Source: Chitinophagaceae bacterium
GTDB lineage: Bacteria > Bacteroidota > Bacteroidia > Chitinophagales > Chitinophagaceae
Reading direction: 5' to 3'
Length of the DNA stretch: 64,000 nucleotides
Assembly: GCA_947380905.1 (NCBI GenBank)
Contig: CANCSS010000006.1
Location: 1-64,000, forward strand
The notes under the pieces were generated by a model that saw only the letters and a list, made by a program, of their open reading frames with translations, made no database searches and was not told where the DNA came from. Shown in pieces: positions 46,712-56,156 of this stretch (positions are counted from its first letter, which is position 1; each line of letters opens with the position of its first letter). The position numbers were made by a program, and so were the translations under genes.

Positions 46712-47629
46712 TTAGGATTGGTGCACAATGGGTTTGATGGGACTAGGCCAGGTATTAATCACAATACCAGTAACAATAATTAAACCACTGATGACTTGTG
46801 CGGTTGAAAAACTTTCTCCTAAAAATAAAACGGCTTCTATGGAACTTAAAAAGGGAATTAATGTCCCAAACAAGCCTGCTTTTCCTGCGCCAATTTTTTG
46901 AATGGCATTGTTCCAGATAAGATAGGAGATGGTAGAATTGCCAATGCCAATATATAATACAATCCACAATAAATGGTAATTGTATACAACCGGTTGAATA
47001 AAATTCATTTCAAAAATGGCTACTGGAAACAATAGGATAGAACCAATCGCAAACAAAACCAATAAGAAACTATTGTTGGAAATGCCTTGTGGTTTTTTTC
47101 TCACAAAAACATTGTAAGATCCAAAACAGATTCCGGCTAGGATCATCCATACATCACCTAAGCCTATTTCAAAATGAGTAATATTGGAAAGATGCCCTTT
47201 GGTTAAAAGATATAAAGTACCAATTAAGCCAAGAATGATTCCCGTAATATTTTTCCAATGTAATTTTTCATTCACAAAGTAGGCAGCTAATAATGCTGCT
47301 ACAATAGGATGTACCGTAGAGCCAAAAAGGGCCATGTTAATGACCGTTGTATAATGACCTGCCGTATAAATTAAAGTATTGTAAATAGCAAAGCCCACCA
47401 AACCCATCAAAAAGAAGTACAGTTTATTTTGTTTGAAGATGGGAATTTCACTTTTAAAATTTTTATAGGCAAAAGGAAGCATAAAGATGGTAGCAACAGT
47501 CCATCTGAAAAACGCCAAGGTAGCAGGACCTGCTAAATGAATGGCATAACGTGATACAATAAAATTACCCGACCAAATAATACTGGAAGTGATGGCCAAT
47601 GCTGCTCCTATTTGATTTTGTCTTCTCAA
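46712..47629 (-). CDS. EamA/DMT-family transporter
   Basis: A 305-residue inner-membrane protein with ten hydrophobic segments in two EamA repeats (IIWSGNFIVSRYAIHLAGPA in the first; ILAGICFGSYNVFVRK opening the second). DMT proteins export metabolites or amino acids; the substrate is unknown. It starts at TTG 47629, overlapping the TGA of the radical SAM gene as TTGA, so translation is probably coupled. Confidence 0.87.
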   Translation of the reverse strand: MRRQNQIGAALAITSSIIWSGNFIVSRYAIHLAGPATLAFFRWTVATIFMLPFAYKNFKSEIPIFKQNKLYFFLMGLVGFAIYNTLIYTAGHYTTVINMALFGSTVHPIVAALLAAYFVNEKLHWKNITGIILGLIGTLYLLTKGHLSNITHFEIGLGDVWMILAGICFGSYNVFVRKKPQGISNNSFLLVLFAIGSILLFPVAIFEMNFIQPVVYNYHLLWIVLYIGIGNSTISYLIWNNAIQKIGAGKAGLFGTLIPFLSSIEAVLFLGESFSTAQVISGLIIVTGIVINTWPSPIKPIVHQS

Positions 47630-48927
47630 TGATGTGCAAAATTATGCGTAAAATCGCCTTTGATTCTTTCAATAGGAGGGTTGTAATATCCAAATTTTAA
47701 TTTTGGAAATTCTTCCTGAATTAAATCCATCATTTGTTTGATGCCCATGATTTCTCCCATCTCAGTGACACCAATTTTACCTAAATACCAATCCGGATCA
47801 ATATTGAAATTGCGCCATTGAATCATTTTCAAATCGGTGTCTTTGATAAATTTTCTTAATGCCTCATATTCTTCTACACTATCTGTCATGCCAGGAAATA
47901 CAAAATAATTAATGCTCGTCCATTTGCCTGCGGCAGACATCACTCGAACACTTTCTTTAATGTCGGCAAAAGTATAATTGTTGGGACGGTAGTAGGCATT
48001 GTAAATATTTTCTCGCACCGAATTGGTACTTACTCTTAAACTATCTAGTCCCACTTCTGCTAAAACTTTTACCGCTACTGGATCAGATCCATTGCTATTG
48101 ATATTGATACTGCCTTTGTTGGTATGTTTTCGAATTTCAATAATGGCATCTTTCATGGTTTCCCACATCAGCAAAGGTTCTCCTTCACAACCTTGCCCAA
48201 AACTTACAATGGGGAATGGGGCCGTCATTAAATGTGGCACAGTGTATTCTACCACTTCGGCTGCAGTGGGTTTAAAAACCAATCGTTCTTGATTAGAAAT
48301 AATTTCTTCTTCTATTGGTTGAAAAGAAATGCAACCTATACAATTGGCATTGCATGCTGGAGAAATGGGGATAGGGCATTCCCATCTGCCCATGGCAAAA
48401 TTTCTTGCCGCAGGACAATGATAAGTCATGCAACAGTTTTCCATCAAATGTTTTACCAATCTATTTTTACTATAGGTAGCCAATAACTTATCGGTACCCG
48501 TTTCAATTATCTTTTGATCGTAGCCTTCACAATCCTGTCTGATGTCTTTTTCAATTCTTACAGCAGGCACATAATTTTTTCCATCCTGCCAACCTACTGC
48601 AGTATAACAAAATAGGGGAAGGGTGGGTGCATTGGGTAAGGTTTCATAGGCAGCAATGTACAATCCTGTATGTGCTGGTGGTATAAAGGCAGCCACCGCC
48701 CAACCTTTTTCACAAATACGCATTTCACCAGTAACTACATCGATACCAATGCCTCTTCTTTCAGGCAATTCATACAAACTGCCACCATTGGGTAATGCTA
48801 TCCAATCTTCATTAGGAATAGCAAAGGCATCCCAACCAGCCCTTCCGGTTACATACAAACTTGTGTCTTCAAATATTTGGCCTTTGCCATCGGAATATAA
48901 AATAAAAGGGGAACTAAGTAATGACAT
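47626..48927 (-). CDS. Radical SAM protein with N-terminal extension
   Basis: A 433-residue enzyme of unknown reaction. The [4Fe-4S] motif is CNANCIGC (Cys192, Cys196, Cys199), followed by FGQGCEGEPLL and INSNGSDP, typical of the SAM-binding barrel. Before the barrel lie about 185 residues with no recognised fold and further cysteines at 165, 166, 171 and 184 (ENCCMTYHC, WECP), which could hold an extra cluster or zinc. A -7 box ends five bases before the ATG. It is coupled to the EamA gene by a four-base overlap, hinting that the exporter handles its product. Confidence 0.8.
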   Translation of the reverse strand: MSLLSSPFILYSDGKGQIFEDTSLYVTGRAGWDAFAIPNEDWIALPNGGSLYELPERRGIGIDVVTGEMRICEKGWAVAAFIPPAHTGLYIAAYETLPNAPTLPLFCYTAVGWQDGKNYVPAVRIEKDIRQDCEGYDQKIIETGTDKLLATYSKNRLVKHLMENCCMTYHCPAARNFAMGRWECPIPISPACNANCIGCISFQPIEEEIISNQERLVFKPTAAEVVEYTVPHLMTAPFPIVSFGQGCEGEPLLMWETMKDAIIEIRKHTNKGSININSNGSDPVAVKVLAEVGLDSLRVSTNSVRENIYNAYYRPNNYTFADIKESVRVMSAAGKWTSINYFVFPGMTDSVEEYEALRKFIKDTDLKMIQWRNFNIDPDWYLGKIGVTEMGEIMGIKQMMDLIQEEFPKLKFGYYNPPIERIKGDFTHNFAHH

Positions 48928-48931
48928 GAAG

Positions 48932-48939
48932 CAAAGGTA
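48932..48939 (-). promoter_or_regulatory. -7 box abutting the radical SAM start
   Basis: On the minus strand TACCTTTG, an exact match, ends only five bases before the ATG at 48927. If used, the transcript would have almost no leader. No -33 was identified. Confidence 0.45.
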
Positions 48940-48943
48940 TCTA

Positions 48944-49510
48944 TTAGGAGTTAATTAATGCCGAATTGGCGATTTGTTGTGCACAAAATGCATTGAATTC
49001 TTGGGTAATGGCAGCTGTTACAGGCTCGTTAATTTCTTTTTGAATGAGTTTATTGTTCTTGAAATCAATGGTAATGAGGTCGTCTTTAATGAGTGCATTT
49101 TGAATACTGGCCCAAGGATAATGCTTTTTGGGAAAGGTGTTGATGACAATGCCCGCCGGATCAAAAGCCAATTCATAAGGAAATTTCACCTGCCTTTCAA
49201 ACAAGGCGCCTATTAAAAAGATGCCTGAAATAAGTAAGCCGTTGGGCTGTAAAAACCAGCCCCAGGAGGCCAAAAGTAAGCCTAAACGGTAATAGGGGAT
49301 AATGCCTCTTTTACGTTGAAAAAGGCAAAAAATCCACCAGCTAACAAAGGAAGTCATGATGGCAAAAATCAAGGCTGGTTTAGGAAATAAGCCCAAATAA
49401 ATGGAATAAGAAAATGCTACTATGGAAATCAATAGCATGAATTGGCTAATGCGATCCACGTTTTTAAAATCGGGGCTTTTGCAAACAATAATATAGTCAA
49501 AAACACGCAT
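48944..49510 (-). CDS. Membrane protein with PH-like domain, unknown
   Basis: A 188-residue protein. The start was placed at ATG 49510 (MRVFDYIIVCKSPDF) because the longer frame runs into the divergent ccmE promoter and coding region. It has about four hydrophobic stretches (FMLLISIVAFSYSIYLGLF, ALIFAIMTSFVSWWIFCLF, LGLLLASWGWFL, LLISGIFLIGALF). The C-terminal segment, INTFPKKHYPWASIQNALIK then DDLITIDFKNNKLIQKEI, looks like a short PH-like beta domain. No function was recognised. Confidence 0.6.
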   Translation of the reverse strand: MRVFDYIIVCKSPDFKNVDRISQFMLLISIVAFSYSIYLGLFPKPALIFAIMTSFVSWWIFCLFQRKRGIIPYYRLGLLLASWGWFLQPNGLLISGIFLIGALFERQVKFPYELAFDPAGIVINTFPKKHYPWASIQNALIKDDLITIDFKNNKLIQKEINEPVTAAITQEFNAFCAQQIANSALINS

Positions 49511-49537
49511 AAGATTCTGGTTTCGAGTGGAGTAATA

Positions 49538-49571
49538 TTTGGTGCAATTTAAGACCATTTGTTTAACTTTG
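49538..49571 (+). promoter_or_regulatory. Promoter of ccmE, leaderless arrangement
   Basis: TTTG (49538-49541), a 22-base spacer and TAACTTTG (49564-49571) match the Bacteroidota consensus. The box ends five bases before the ccmE ATG at 49576, so the predicted transcription start falls at or next to the start codon. Confidence 0.65.
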
Positions 49572-49575
49572 CACC

Positions 49576-49986
49576 ATGAAGAAAACACATCTAGTTTTAT
49601 TGGTATTAATTGCTGCAGCCATCGTGGTTTTAATTAGCTATACTGGCGATTTAAGTAGTTATGAAACCATTGGTTCGGCCAAGCAAAAGGAAGGCAAGTT
49701 TGTGAACTTAATTGTCAAAATGGACAAGTCTGTTGCTTTCCAATATGACCCAGTAAAAGACCCTAATTTATTACAATTTAATGTACAAGATAGTTTAGGA
49801 GGTAAAATTGCAGTGGTCTACCACAATACCATGCCTACGGATATGGAAAAATCGGAAAGATTGGTATTGAAAGGGAAAGTGCAAGGAGATCATTTTGAAT
49901 GTTCTGCCATCGTCATGAAATGTCCTTCCAAATACAAGGACAATCCCAACACAATGAAAGAGCAACCTGTTACCATCAGCAATTAA
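49576..49986 (+). CDS. ccmE: Cytochrome c maturation haem chaperone CcmE, CxxxY type
   Basis: Carries haem to cytochrome c in the periplasm. The 136-residue protein has one N-terminal membrane anchor (LVLLVLIAAAIVVLISYTG) and an OB-fold domain. The covalent haem-binding motif in most proteobacteria is HxxxY; here it is CPSKY, with Cys116 and Tyr120. That is the CxxxY variant known from Desulfovibrio and archaea. A short tail follows. ccmF is 17 bp downstream. Confidence 0.87.
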   Translation: MKKTHLVLLVLIAAAIVVLISYTGDLSSYETIGSAKQKEGKFVNLIVKMDKSVAFQYDPVKDPNLLQFNVQDSLGGKIAVVYHNTMPTDMEKSERLVLKGKVQGDHFECSAIVMKCPSKYKDNPNTMKEQPVTISN

Positions 49987-50003
49987 TAATTTTAATTTAG
50001 TAA

Positions 50004-52442
50004 ATGAATACAACAAAGTTTATTGGCGAGCAATTGCTGCCTGGTCAAATAGGTTATTTTTTAACCATACTTACTTTAGTGGCTTCTTTATTGGCCACTT
50101 TTGCTTTTGCAAAAGCATTTTTTTCAAAAGAGTTAACGGTACAAAGTCAATGGAATAAATTAGCCAAAATCGCATTTTATATAGAAGCGGTGTCCGTGTT
50201 TTCATGTTTCATAGTTCTATTTTATATTATTTCCAATCATTTGTTTGAATACAAGTATGCTTACATGCATAGCGATAAGAATTTGCCTTATCAATATTTA
50301 TTAAGTTGTTTTTGGGAAGGGCAGGAAGGCAGTTTTTTATTATGGAGTTTTTGGCATTGTGTATTGGGTTTATTTGTACTAGCAAGATTGAAAAAATGGA
50401 ACAACAATATCAATGGGGTAATGATGGTATTGAACTTTGTTCAGTTTTGTTTGGCAACGATGGTGGTGGGTTTGTTTATTTTTGAATCCAAACTAGGAAG
50501 CAGTCCATTTTTGTTACTAAGAGAAGAAATGAATTGGCCTATACTTTCTCGTCCCGATTATTTACATTTAATTAAAGATGGTACCGGTTTAAATACTTTA
50601 CTACAGAATTATTGGATGGTGATTCATCCACCCATTTTATTTTTAGGTTTTGCTTCTACGACCATTCCATTTGGTTTTGCAGTGGTGGGTTTAATTAAAA
50701 AAGAACACGATTGGATGGATCGATGTCTGCCATGGGCTACTTTTTCGGCAGGCATATTAGGATTGGGCATTATGATGGGAGCTGCTTGGGCCTATGAGAG
50801 TTTAACCTTTGGTGGTTATTGGGCCTGGGATCCGGTGGAAAATGCCTCCTTGGTACCCTGGCTAACCTTGGTATCGGCCATACATGCTTGCATTATTTAT
50901 AGAAAAACAGGGGGCAGTTTAAAAACTACGTACTTGTTTTTTGGCATTAGTTTTTTATTGGTATTGTATTCTACTTTTTTAACAAGAAGTGGCATATTGG
51001 GGGATACTTCGGTACATGCATTTACAGACTTAGGAATGAATGCGCAACTACTTGGGTTCTTGTTAATTTTTGTAATTCCCTATTTTGCATTATTTGTGGT
51101 ACGGATTAAATCGATGATCACGCCACAAAAAGAAGATGAAATTAAGAGTAGAGAATTTTGGATGTTGGTGGGGTCTTTGATTTTATTTTTATCTGCCGTA
51201 GTGATTATTGCCATTACCTCTATCCCAGTTTTTAATAAATTATTTGGTACTAAAATTGCACCACCGGAAGATGCTGCATTTGCGCACAATCAAGTACAAG
51301 TATTTGTTGCCATTATAATTGGAATGTTAACGGCCATTGGTCAATTTCTAAAATTCAAAGGAACCACAGGGGATTATTTTAAAGAAAAGATAAAACTACC
51401 TTTATTAATTTCATTGGTAGCAAGTGCTTTGGTTTATATATTCGTCGGTGTATTATATACAGAGAAAGGCATTGGTTTTACAGGGGCCTTGTATGTAGCT
51501 TTGTTTGCTTCCATATTCACCGTAGTGGCTAATTTATTTTATTTTATTTCCGTTCAAAAAGGAAAATTAAAATCTGCAGGTGCCTCTATTGGTCACATTG
51601 GATTTGGGATGGTATTGGTGGGTATTTTAATATCTTCCTCCAATAAAACAGTCTTAAGTTGGAACACCACTGGCATTAGCCCTTTGCGCATGGAGTCCAA
51701 TAAAAATCCAGCAGGCAATCCAAAAGAAAATATTACTTTATTTGAAGGCATTGCCACAGATATGGGCAAGTACATGGTCACTTATGTCAAAGATACTTTT
51801 GATGTTTTAGACAAAAGATTTTTTGAATTAAACTTCAAAGAGAAAGGCACCAATCATGAATTTTTATTGTATCCTGATGTACTAAAAAACAATAAGGGTA
51901 TGGAAGGGTTTTCGGCCAATCCATCTTCAAAACATTATTGGAACAAAGATATTTTTGTATATGTAACTTCTTTTCAAGACCATTCTAAAGACGATACCAC
52001 AAAATTTATACCACATCAAATGGCCATTGGGGATTCTATTTTTTACAGCAATGGGATCATTAAGCTAGATAAAGTATTGATCAATCCCAATCCCAACAGG
52101 CCTGCTGGCAGCAATGAGTTGGTATTGCAACTGTCAATCACTTCTAAAGAAGGATTAAAGTATCAAGCAAATCCTAGCATTGTTTTGCAAGGAATGAATT
52201 TACAAGCCAATTTAGATACGGTAAAAGCCCAAAATATAGTGTTGGGATTTAATAAAGTGGTAGACCAGAAGAATGGTGTTTTAGAGATTGGCTTAAAAGA
52301 ATCGGCTTCCTTGACCAATTTAATCACGTTGAAAGTGTATGAGTTTCCATTTATCAATATTTTATGGATAGGAATTATTGTAATGGTTTTTGGTTTTGGA
52401 ATTGCAACCATGAATCGTGTTAAAAAGTTAAGGGCAAAGTAG
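50004..52442 (+). CDS. ccmF: Cytochrome c haem lyase subunit CcmF
   Basis: A large inner-membrane protein that attaches haem to apocytochrome c. The 812-residue protein has about fifteen hydrophobic segments, the haem-handling WWD domain (GGYWAWDPVENASLVPWL), and HPPILFLGF nearby. A periplasmic domain of about 220 residues precedes the last membrane segment (INILWIGIIVMVFGFGIA). It directly follows ccmE and is expected to accept haem from it. Confidence 0.93.
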   Translation: MNTTKFIGEQLLPGQIGYFLTILTLVASLLATFAFAKAFFSKELTVQSQWNKLAKIAFYIEAVSVFSCFIVLFYIISNHLFEYKYAYMHSDKNLPYQYLLSCFWEGQEGSFLLWSFWHCVLGLFVLARLKKWNNNINGVMMVLNFVQFCLATMVVGLFIFESKLGSSPFLLLREEMNWPILSRPDYLHLIKDGTGLNTLLQNYWMVIHPPILFLGFASTTIPFGFAVVGLIKKEHDWMDRCLPWATFSAGILGLGIMMGAAWAYESLTFGGYWAWDPVENASLVPWLTLVSAIHACIIYRKTGGSLKTTYLFFGISFLLVLYSTFLTRSGILGDTSVHAFTDLGMNAQLLGFLLIFVIPYFALFVVRIKSMITPQKEDEIKSREFWMLVGSLILFLSAVVIIAITSIPVFNKLFGTKIAPPEDAAFAHNQVQVFVAIIIGMLTAIGQFLKFKGTTGDYFKEKIKLPLLISLVASALVYIFVGVLYTEKGIGFTGALYVALFASIFTVVANLFYFISVQKGKLKSAGASIGHIGFGMVLVGILISSSNKTVLSWNTTGISPLRMESNKNPAGNPKENITLFEGIATDMGKYMVTYVKDTFDVLDKRFFELNFKEKGTNHEFLLYPDVLKNNKGMEGFSANPSSKHYWNKDIFVYVTSFQDHSKDDTTKFIPHQMAIGDSIFYSNGIIKLDKVLINPNPNRPAGSNELVLQLSITSKEGLKYQANPSIVLQGMNLQANLDTVKAQNIVLGFNKVVDQKNGVLEIGLKESASLTNLITLKVYEFPFINILWIGIIVMVFGFGIATMNRVKKLRAK

Positions 52443-52474
52443 AAAGATAAATTATAATTTTTGTATCAATAGCT

Positions 52475-53086
52475 ATGAACAAAAAGGTCATATATAGTTG
52501 GGTGTTATGTTGGTTGCTTTTTGGAGCTTCTAAATTGAATGCACAAACAGGTAGTTACGATACCCTAAGGGTCGAAGCTTTTATTACCCCCGAAGGAGAT
52601 ACCATACCTCAATCTTGGTTGCCCCCTGCTCAAGTAAATGCGATTCAGACCAATCATTGGAAAAAATATTGGAAGGATTGGACCAGGTTAAGAAATGCAG
52701 TGTACGTAACTTATCCTTATGCCAAGACTGCCGGAAAAATTATTTCAGAAGTGAATATTCAATTGGCACAGGTGTCAGATGAGCATCAAAGAAAACAAAT
52801 TATTAAGACAAGAGAAAAGGAATTAAAAAGGGACTTTGCCGATAAAGTAACTAACTTATCTGTTTACCAAGGAAAGGTATTAATGAAATTAATTAATCGA
52901 GAAACAGGAAACAATTGTTACGCAATTATTAAAGAATTTAAGGGCGGATTTAATGCAGGGTTTTGGCAAGCAGTGGCATTTGTTTTTGGAAGTAATTTAA
53001 AACAGCAATATGATGCCAAGGGGGACGATATTGAAATGGAGAAGATTGTAAAAGAAGTAGAAAAATTATACGGCTACAAAGGGTAG
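52475..53086 (+). CDS. DUF4294 exported protein
   Basis: A 203-residue protein of unknown function with a signal peptide (VLCWLLFGASKLNAQ). Conserved DUF4294 features are WTRLRNAVYVTYPYAKTAG, KELKRDFADKVTNLSVYQGK, and LIKLINRETGNNCY-like MKLINRETGNNCYAII. It lies 32 bp after ccmF and 48 bp before glnS. A periplasmic or outer-membrane location is likely. Confidence 0.83.
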   Translation: MNKKVIYSWVLCWLLFGASKLNAQTGSYDTLRVEAFITPEGDTIPQSWLPPAQVNAIQTNHWKKYWKDWTRLRNAVYVTYPYAKTAGKIISEVNIQLAQVSDEHQRKQIIKTREKELKRDFADKVTNLSVYQGKVLMKLINRETGNNCYAIIKEFKGGFNAGFWQAVAFVFGSNLKQQYDAKGDDIEMEKIVKEVEKLYGYKG

Positions 53087-53134
53087 GTTTTTGGGTCCTA
53101 TTTTAGTATCTTTACCCGAATAGTTACCATCACA

Positions 53135-54790
53135 ATGAGTGAAGAAAAAAGCTTGAATTTTATTGAAGAAATTGTTTCCCAAGATTTAGCTTCTGGTAAA
53201 CATTCCTCTATTTTGACTAGGTTCCCGCCCGAGCCCAATGGCTATTTGCATATAGGTCATGCCAAAAGTATTTGTTTGAATTTTGGATTGGCAAAGCATT
53301 TTGGAGGGGCAACCAATTTAAGGTTTGACGATACCAATCCCACCACGGAAGAAACTGAATATGTAGAAAGCATTAAAGCCGATTTAAAATGGTTGGGATT
53401 TGATTGGATAAAAGAATGTTATGCTTCAGACTATTTTGACACCCTGTATGAATTTGCTGTTCAATTGATTGAAAAGGGCATGGCGTATGTAGATGACAGC
53501 AGCCCTGAGGAAATTGCCCTTCAAAAAGGGACTCCTACAACCGCAGGGACAGGGAATGAATATAGAAATAGATCGATAGCGGAAAATTTGGAATTGTTTG
53601 CCCATATGAAATTGGGAAAATTTGAAGATGGTGCAAAAGTGTTAAGAGCTAAAATAGATTTAGCCAATCCCAATATGCTATTAAGAGATCCTATTATATA
53701 TCGTATCAAAAAGGCACACCATCACCGCACTGGTGACAAGTGGTGTATTTATCCCATGTATGATTTTGCACATGGCCAAAGTGATTCCATAGAAAATATT
53801 ACCCATTCCATTTGTACCTTAGAATTTATACCTCATCGTGCCTTGTATGATTGGTGTATTGAACAATTGGAAATTTTTCCTTCTAAGCAATACGAATTTT
53901 CACGTTTAAATATTACCTATACCATATTAAGTAAACGTAAATTATTACAATTGGTGCAAGAGCATCATGTGGATAGTTGGGATGATCCACGCATGCCTAC
54001 AATTAGTGGTATGCGTCGTAGAGGCTATACCCCAGAAAGTATAAGAGACTTTTGTGATAGAATAGGGATTGCCAAAAGAGAGAATATTATAGATTTTAGT
54101 TTATTGGAGTTTTGTGTAAGAGAACATTTGAACAAAATTGCCCAAAGAAGAATGGTGGTTACGGATCCTATTAAATTAGTGATTACCAATTACGAAAAAG
54201 GGGAAGAAATTTTACATTCAGAAAACAACCCAGAAGATACCGAAGGGGGTGTAAGAGCAGTACCTTTTAGCAAAGAGTTGTGGATAGAAAGGGGTGATTT
54301 TATGGAAGCACCCACTAAAAAATATTTTAGATTAGGACCTGGCTTGATGGTACGCTTAAAAAGTGCCTATATTGTTCAATGTGATAGTTTTGAAAAGGAT
54401 GCCGAAGGGGTAGTTCAAACTGTTTTTGCATCCTATGTTCCAGAGAGTAAGAGTGGATCTGATACTTCAGGCATACATGTAAAAGGTACCTTGCATTGGG
54501 TAAGTGCTAAACATGCATTGCCGGTGGTATTGAATGAGTACGACCGTTTATTTAAAGTAGAAGATGTTGCTGGTGCAGAAGGCGATTTTAAGGATTATAT
54601 CAATGAACAATCATTGACTAAGACCAATGCATGGGCTGAGCCTGCTTTGATGGCAGATCCATTGGATGCGCGCTTTCAATTTATAAGAAAAGGCTATTTT
54701 TATCAAGATACGACTAGTACAAAAGGAGCATTGGTTTTTAATCGAACAGTTACTTTAAAGGATGCATGGGCCAAAGAGCAAAAAAAATAA
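53135..54790 (+). CDS. glnS: Glutaminyl-tRNA synthetase
   Basis: Charges tRNA-Gln. The 551-residue class I synthetase has RFPPEPNGYLHIGHAKSI (HIGH motif), FDDTNPTTEE, and the KMSKS equivalent LSKRKLLQLV. The C-terminal beta-barrel anticodon domain is present. Features such as YPMYDFAHGQSDSIENITHS and the C-terminal domain separate GlnRS from GluRS. A near-consensus TATCTTTA box at 53109-53116 may be its promoter. tilS follows after 19 bp. Confidence 0.95.
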   Translation: MSEEKSLNFIEEIVSQDLASGKHSSILTRFPPEPNGYLHIGHAKSICLNFGLAKHFGGATNLRFDDTNPTTEETEYVESIKADLKWLGFDWIKECYASDYFDTLYEFAVQLIEKGMAYVDDSSPEEIALQKGTPTTAGTGNEYRNRSIAENLELFAHMKLGKFEDGAKVLRAKIDLANPNMLLRDPIIYRIKKAHHHRTGDKWCIYPMYDFAHGQSDSIENITHSICTLEFIPHRALYDWCIEQLEIFPSKQYEFSRLNITYTILSKRKLLQLVQEHHVDSWDDPRMPTISGMRRRGYTPESIRDFCDRIGIAKRENIIDFSLLEFCVREHLNKIAQRRMVVTDPIKLVITNYEKGEEILHSENNPEDTEGGVRAVPFSKELWIERGDFMEAPTKKYFRLGPGLMVRLKSAYIVQCDSFEKDAEGVVQTVFASYVPESKSGSDTSGIHVKGTLHWVSAKHALPVVLNEYDRLFKVEDVAGAEGDFKDYINEQSLTKTNAWAEPALMADPLDARFQFIRKGYFYQDTTSTKGALVFNRTVTLKDAWAKEQKK

Positions 54791-54809
54791 TAACCACAAA
54801 TTTATTTGA

Positions 54810-56156
54810 ATGTTAACGCTCGAAAACTTTACAAAAAATTGGGATAAAAAGTTTCCAGCATTAAGTATTAAAAACACTCATTTTTTAATTGCAGTGAGTG
54901 GAGGTCTGGATAGTATGGTATTAGCCCATTTGATGCATGCTAACAACGCTAAAATAACCATAGCGCATGTCAATTTTCAGTTGCGTGGCGAAGAAAGTGT
55001 AAGGGATGAAAATTTTATACGTGATTTTGCTAAAAAATTAAATTTACCATTACAGGTTCATAGGGTGGATACGTTAAAATATGCCGAATTGTATAAAATG
55101 GGTATACAAGAAGCGGCAAGAGAAATTAGGTATGCTTGGTTTGAGTCTTTGTTGAAAAAAGAAGACGTATTATTAACGGCGCACCATGCAGACGATCAAA
55201 CGGAGACGGTGCTGATGCAATTGTTTAGAGGTACGGGCTTACATGGATTAACTGGCATACCACATAGACGAAACGATGTTTTAAATTTAGCAAGGCCTTT
55301 ATTGTCCTTTACCAAGGAGCAAATTAAATGCTATGCAAAGGAGCAGGGATTAAGCTTTGTGGAAGACAGTTCCAATACCAAGGATGACTACACCCGTAAT
55401 TTAATTAGAAATAAAATTATTCCTCAAATTCAAGCGGTGTATCCCCATGTGAATGAAAATATATTTTCTACCGCAGAAAAACTGAAAGAAGCGGAGGCTA
55501 TTGTTGAGGCGACTGTAGCAACTTTTTGGAAAAAAGGATTTAAAACAAAGAAGGGAATTCTTACTTTGCCCGTTGGTTATTGGAACAAAGTAAAAGACAA
55601 TGCCACTTATACTTGGGGCTTAATTCAAGCATTTGGATTTAAGCCAGCACAAATTATGGAATTACATAAATTATTAGAGGCTTCTAATGGAGCTTATATT
55701 GCTACACCTACCCATCGATTTATAAAATTTAAGGAAGAAATACAAATAGTACCCAATGATACGCCCAAAGAGCATTTGGTGATTTATGTGGGAGAAGGGA
55801 CTTTACAAACAAAAAATGGAAGTTTGCATTTTGAGTTGTTAGACGTAAGTAAGATTGCTAGAGTAGATCCTAATCCAAACATCGCTTATTTGGATGCAGC
55901 TAAATTGGATTGGCCCATTTTATATAGAACCTGGCAGTCCACAGATTATTTTTATCCATTGGGGCTGGCTAAAAAAAAGAAATTAAATCATTTTTTAGGG
56001 GGCTTAAAATTAAGCCCAGCCAGCAAAGAACAGGTAGCCATTATTTCGGTTGGAGATAAAATTTGTTGGGTAGTAGGGCATCGAATGGATGATCGTTTTA
56101 AGATGACTACCCACACAACCAAAGTATTAAAAATTACCTGCCAAAATAAGCCTTAA
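54810..56156 (+). CDS. tilS: tRNA(Ile)-lysidine synthase TilS
   Basis: Converts C34 of the CAU anticodon to lysidine so that tRNA-Ile reads AUA. The 448-residue protein has the PP-loop AVSGGLDSMVLAHLM (about 28-42), AHHADDQTETVLMQLFRGTG, RPLLSFTKEQI, and SSNTKDDYTRNLIRNKI. The C-terminal TilS domain includes RTWQSTDYFYPLG and VGHRMDDRFKMT. Its 3' end overlaps the convergent rhomboid gene by 23 bp. Confidence 0.95.
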   Translation: MLTLENFTKNWDKKFPALSIKNTHFLIAVSGGLDSMVLAHLMHANNAKITIAHVNFQLRGEESVRDENFIRDFAKKLNLPLQVHRVDTLKYAELYKMGIQEAAREIRYAWFESLLKKEDVLLTAHHADDQTETVLMQLFRGTGLHGLTGIPHRRNDVLNLARPLLSFTKEQIKCYAKEQGLSFVEDSSNTKDDYTRNLIRNKIIPQIQAVYPHVNENIFSTAEKLKEAEAIVEATVATFWKKGFKTKKGILTLPVGYWNKVKDNATYTWGLIQAFGFKPAQIMELHKLLEASNGAYIATPTHRFIKFKEEIQIVPNDTPKEHLVIYVGEGTLQTKNGSLHFELLDVSKIARVDPNPNIAYLDAAKLDWPILYRTWQSTDYFYPLGLAKKKKLNHFLGGLKLSPASKEQVAIISVGDKICWVVGHRMDDRFKMTTHTTKVLKITCQNKP

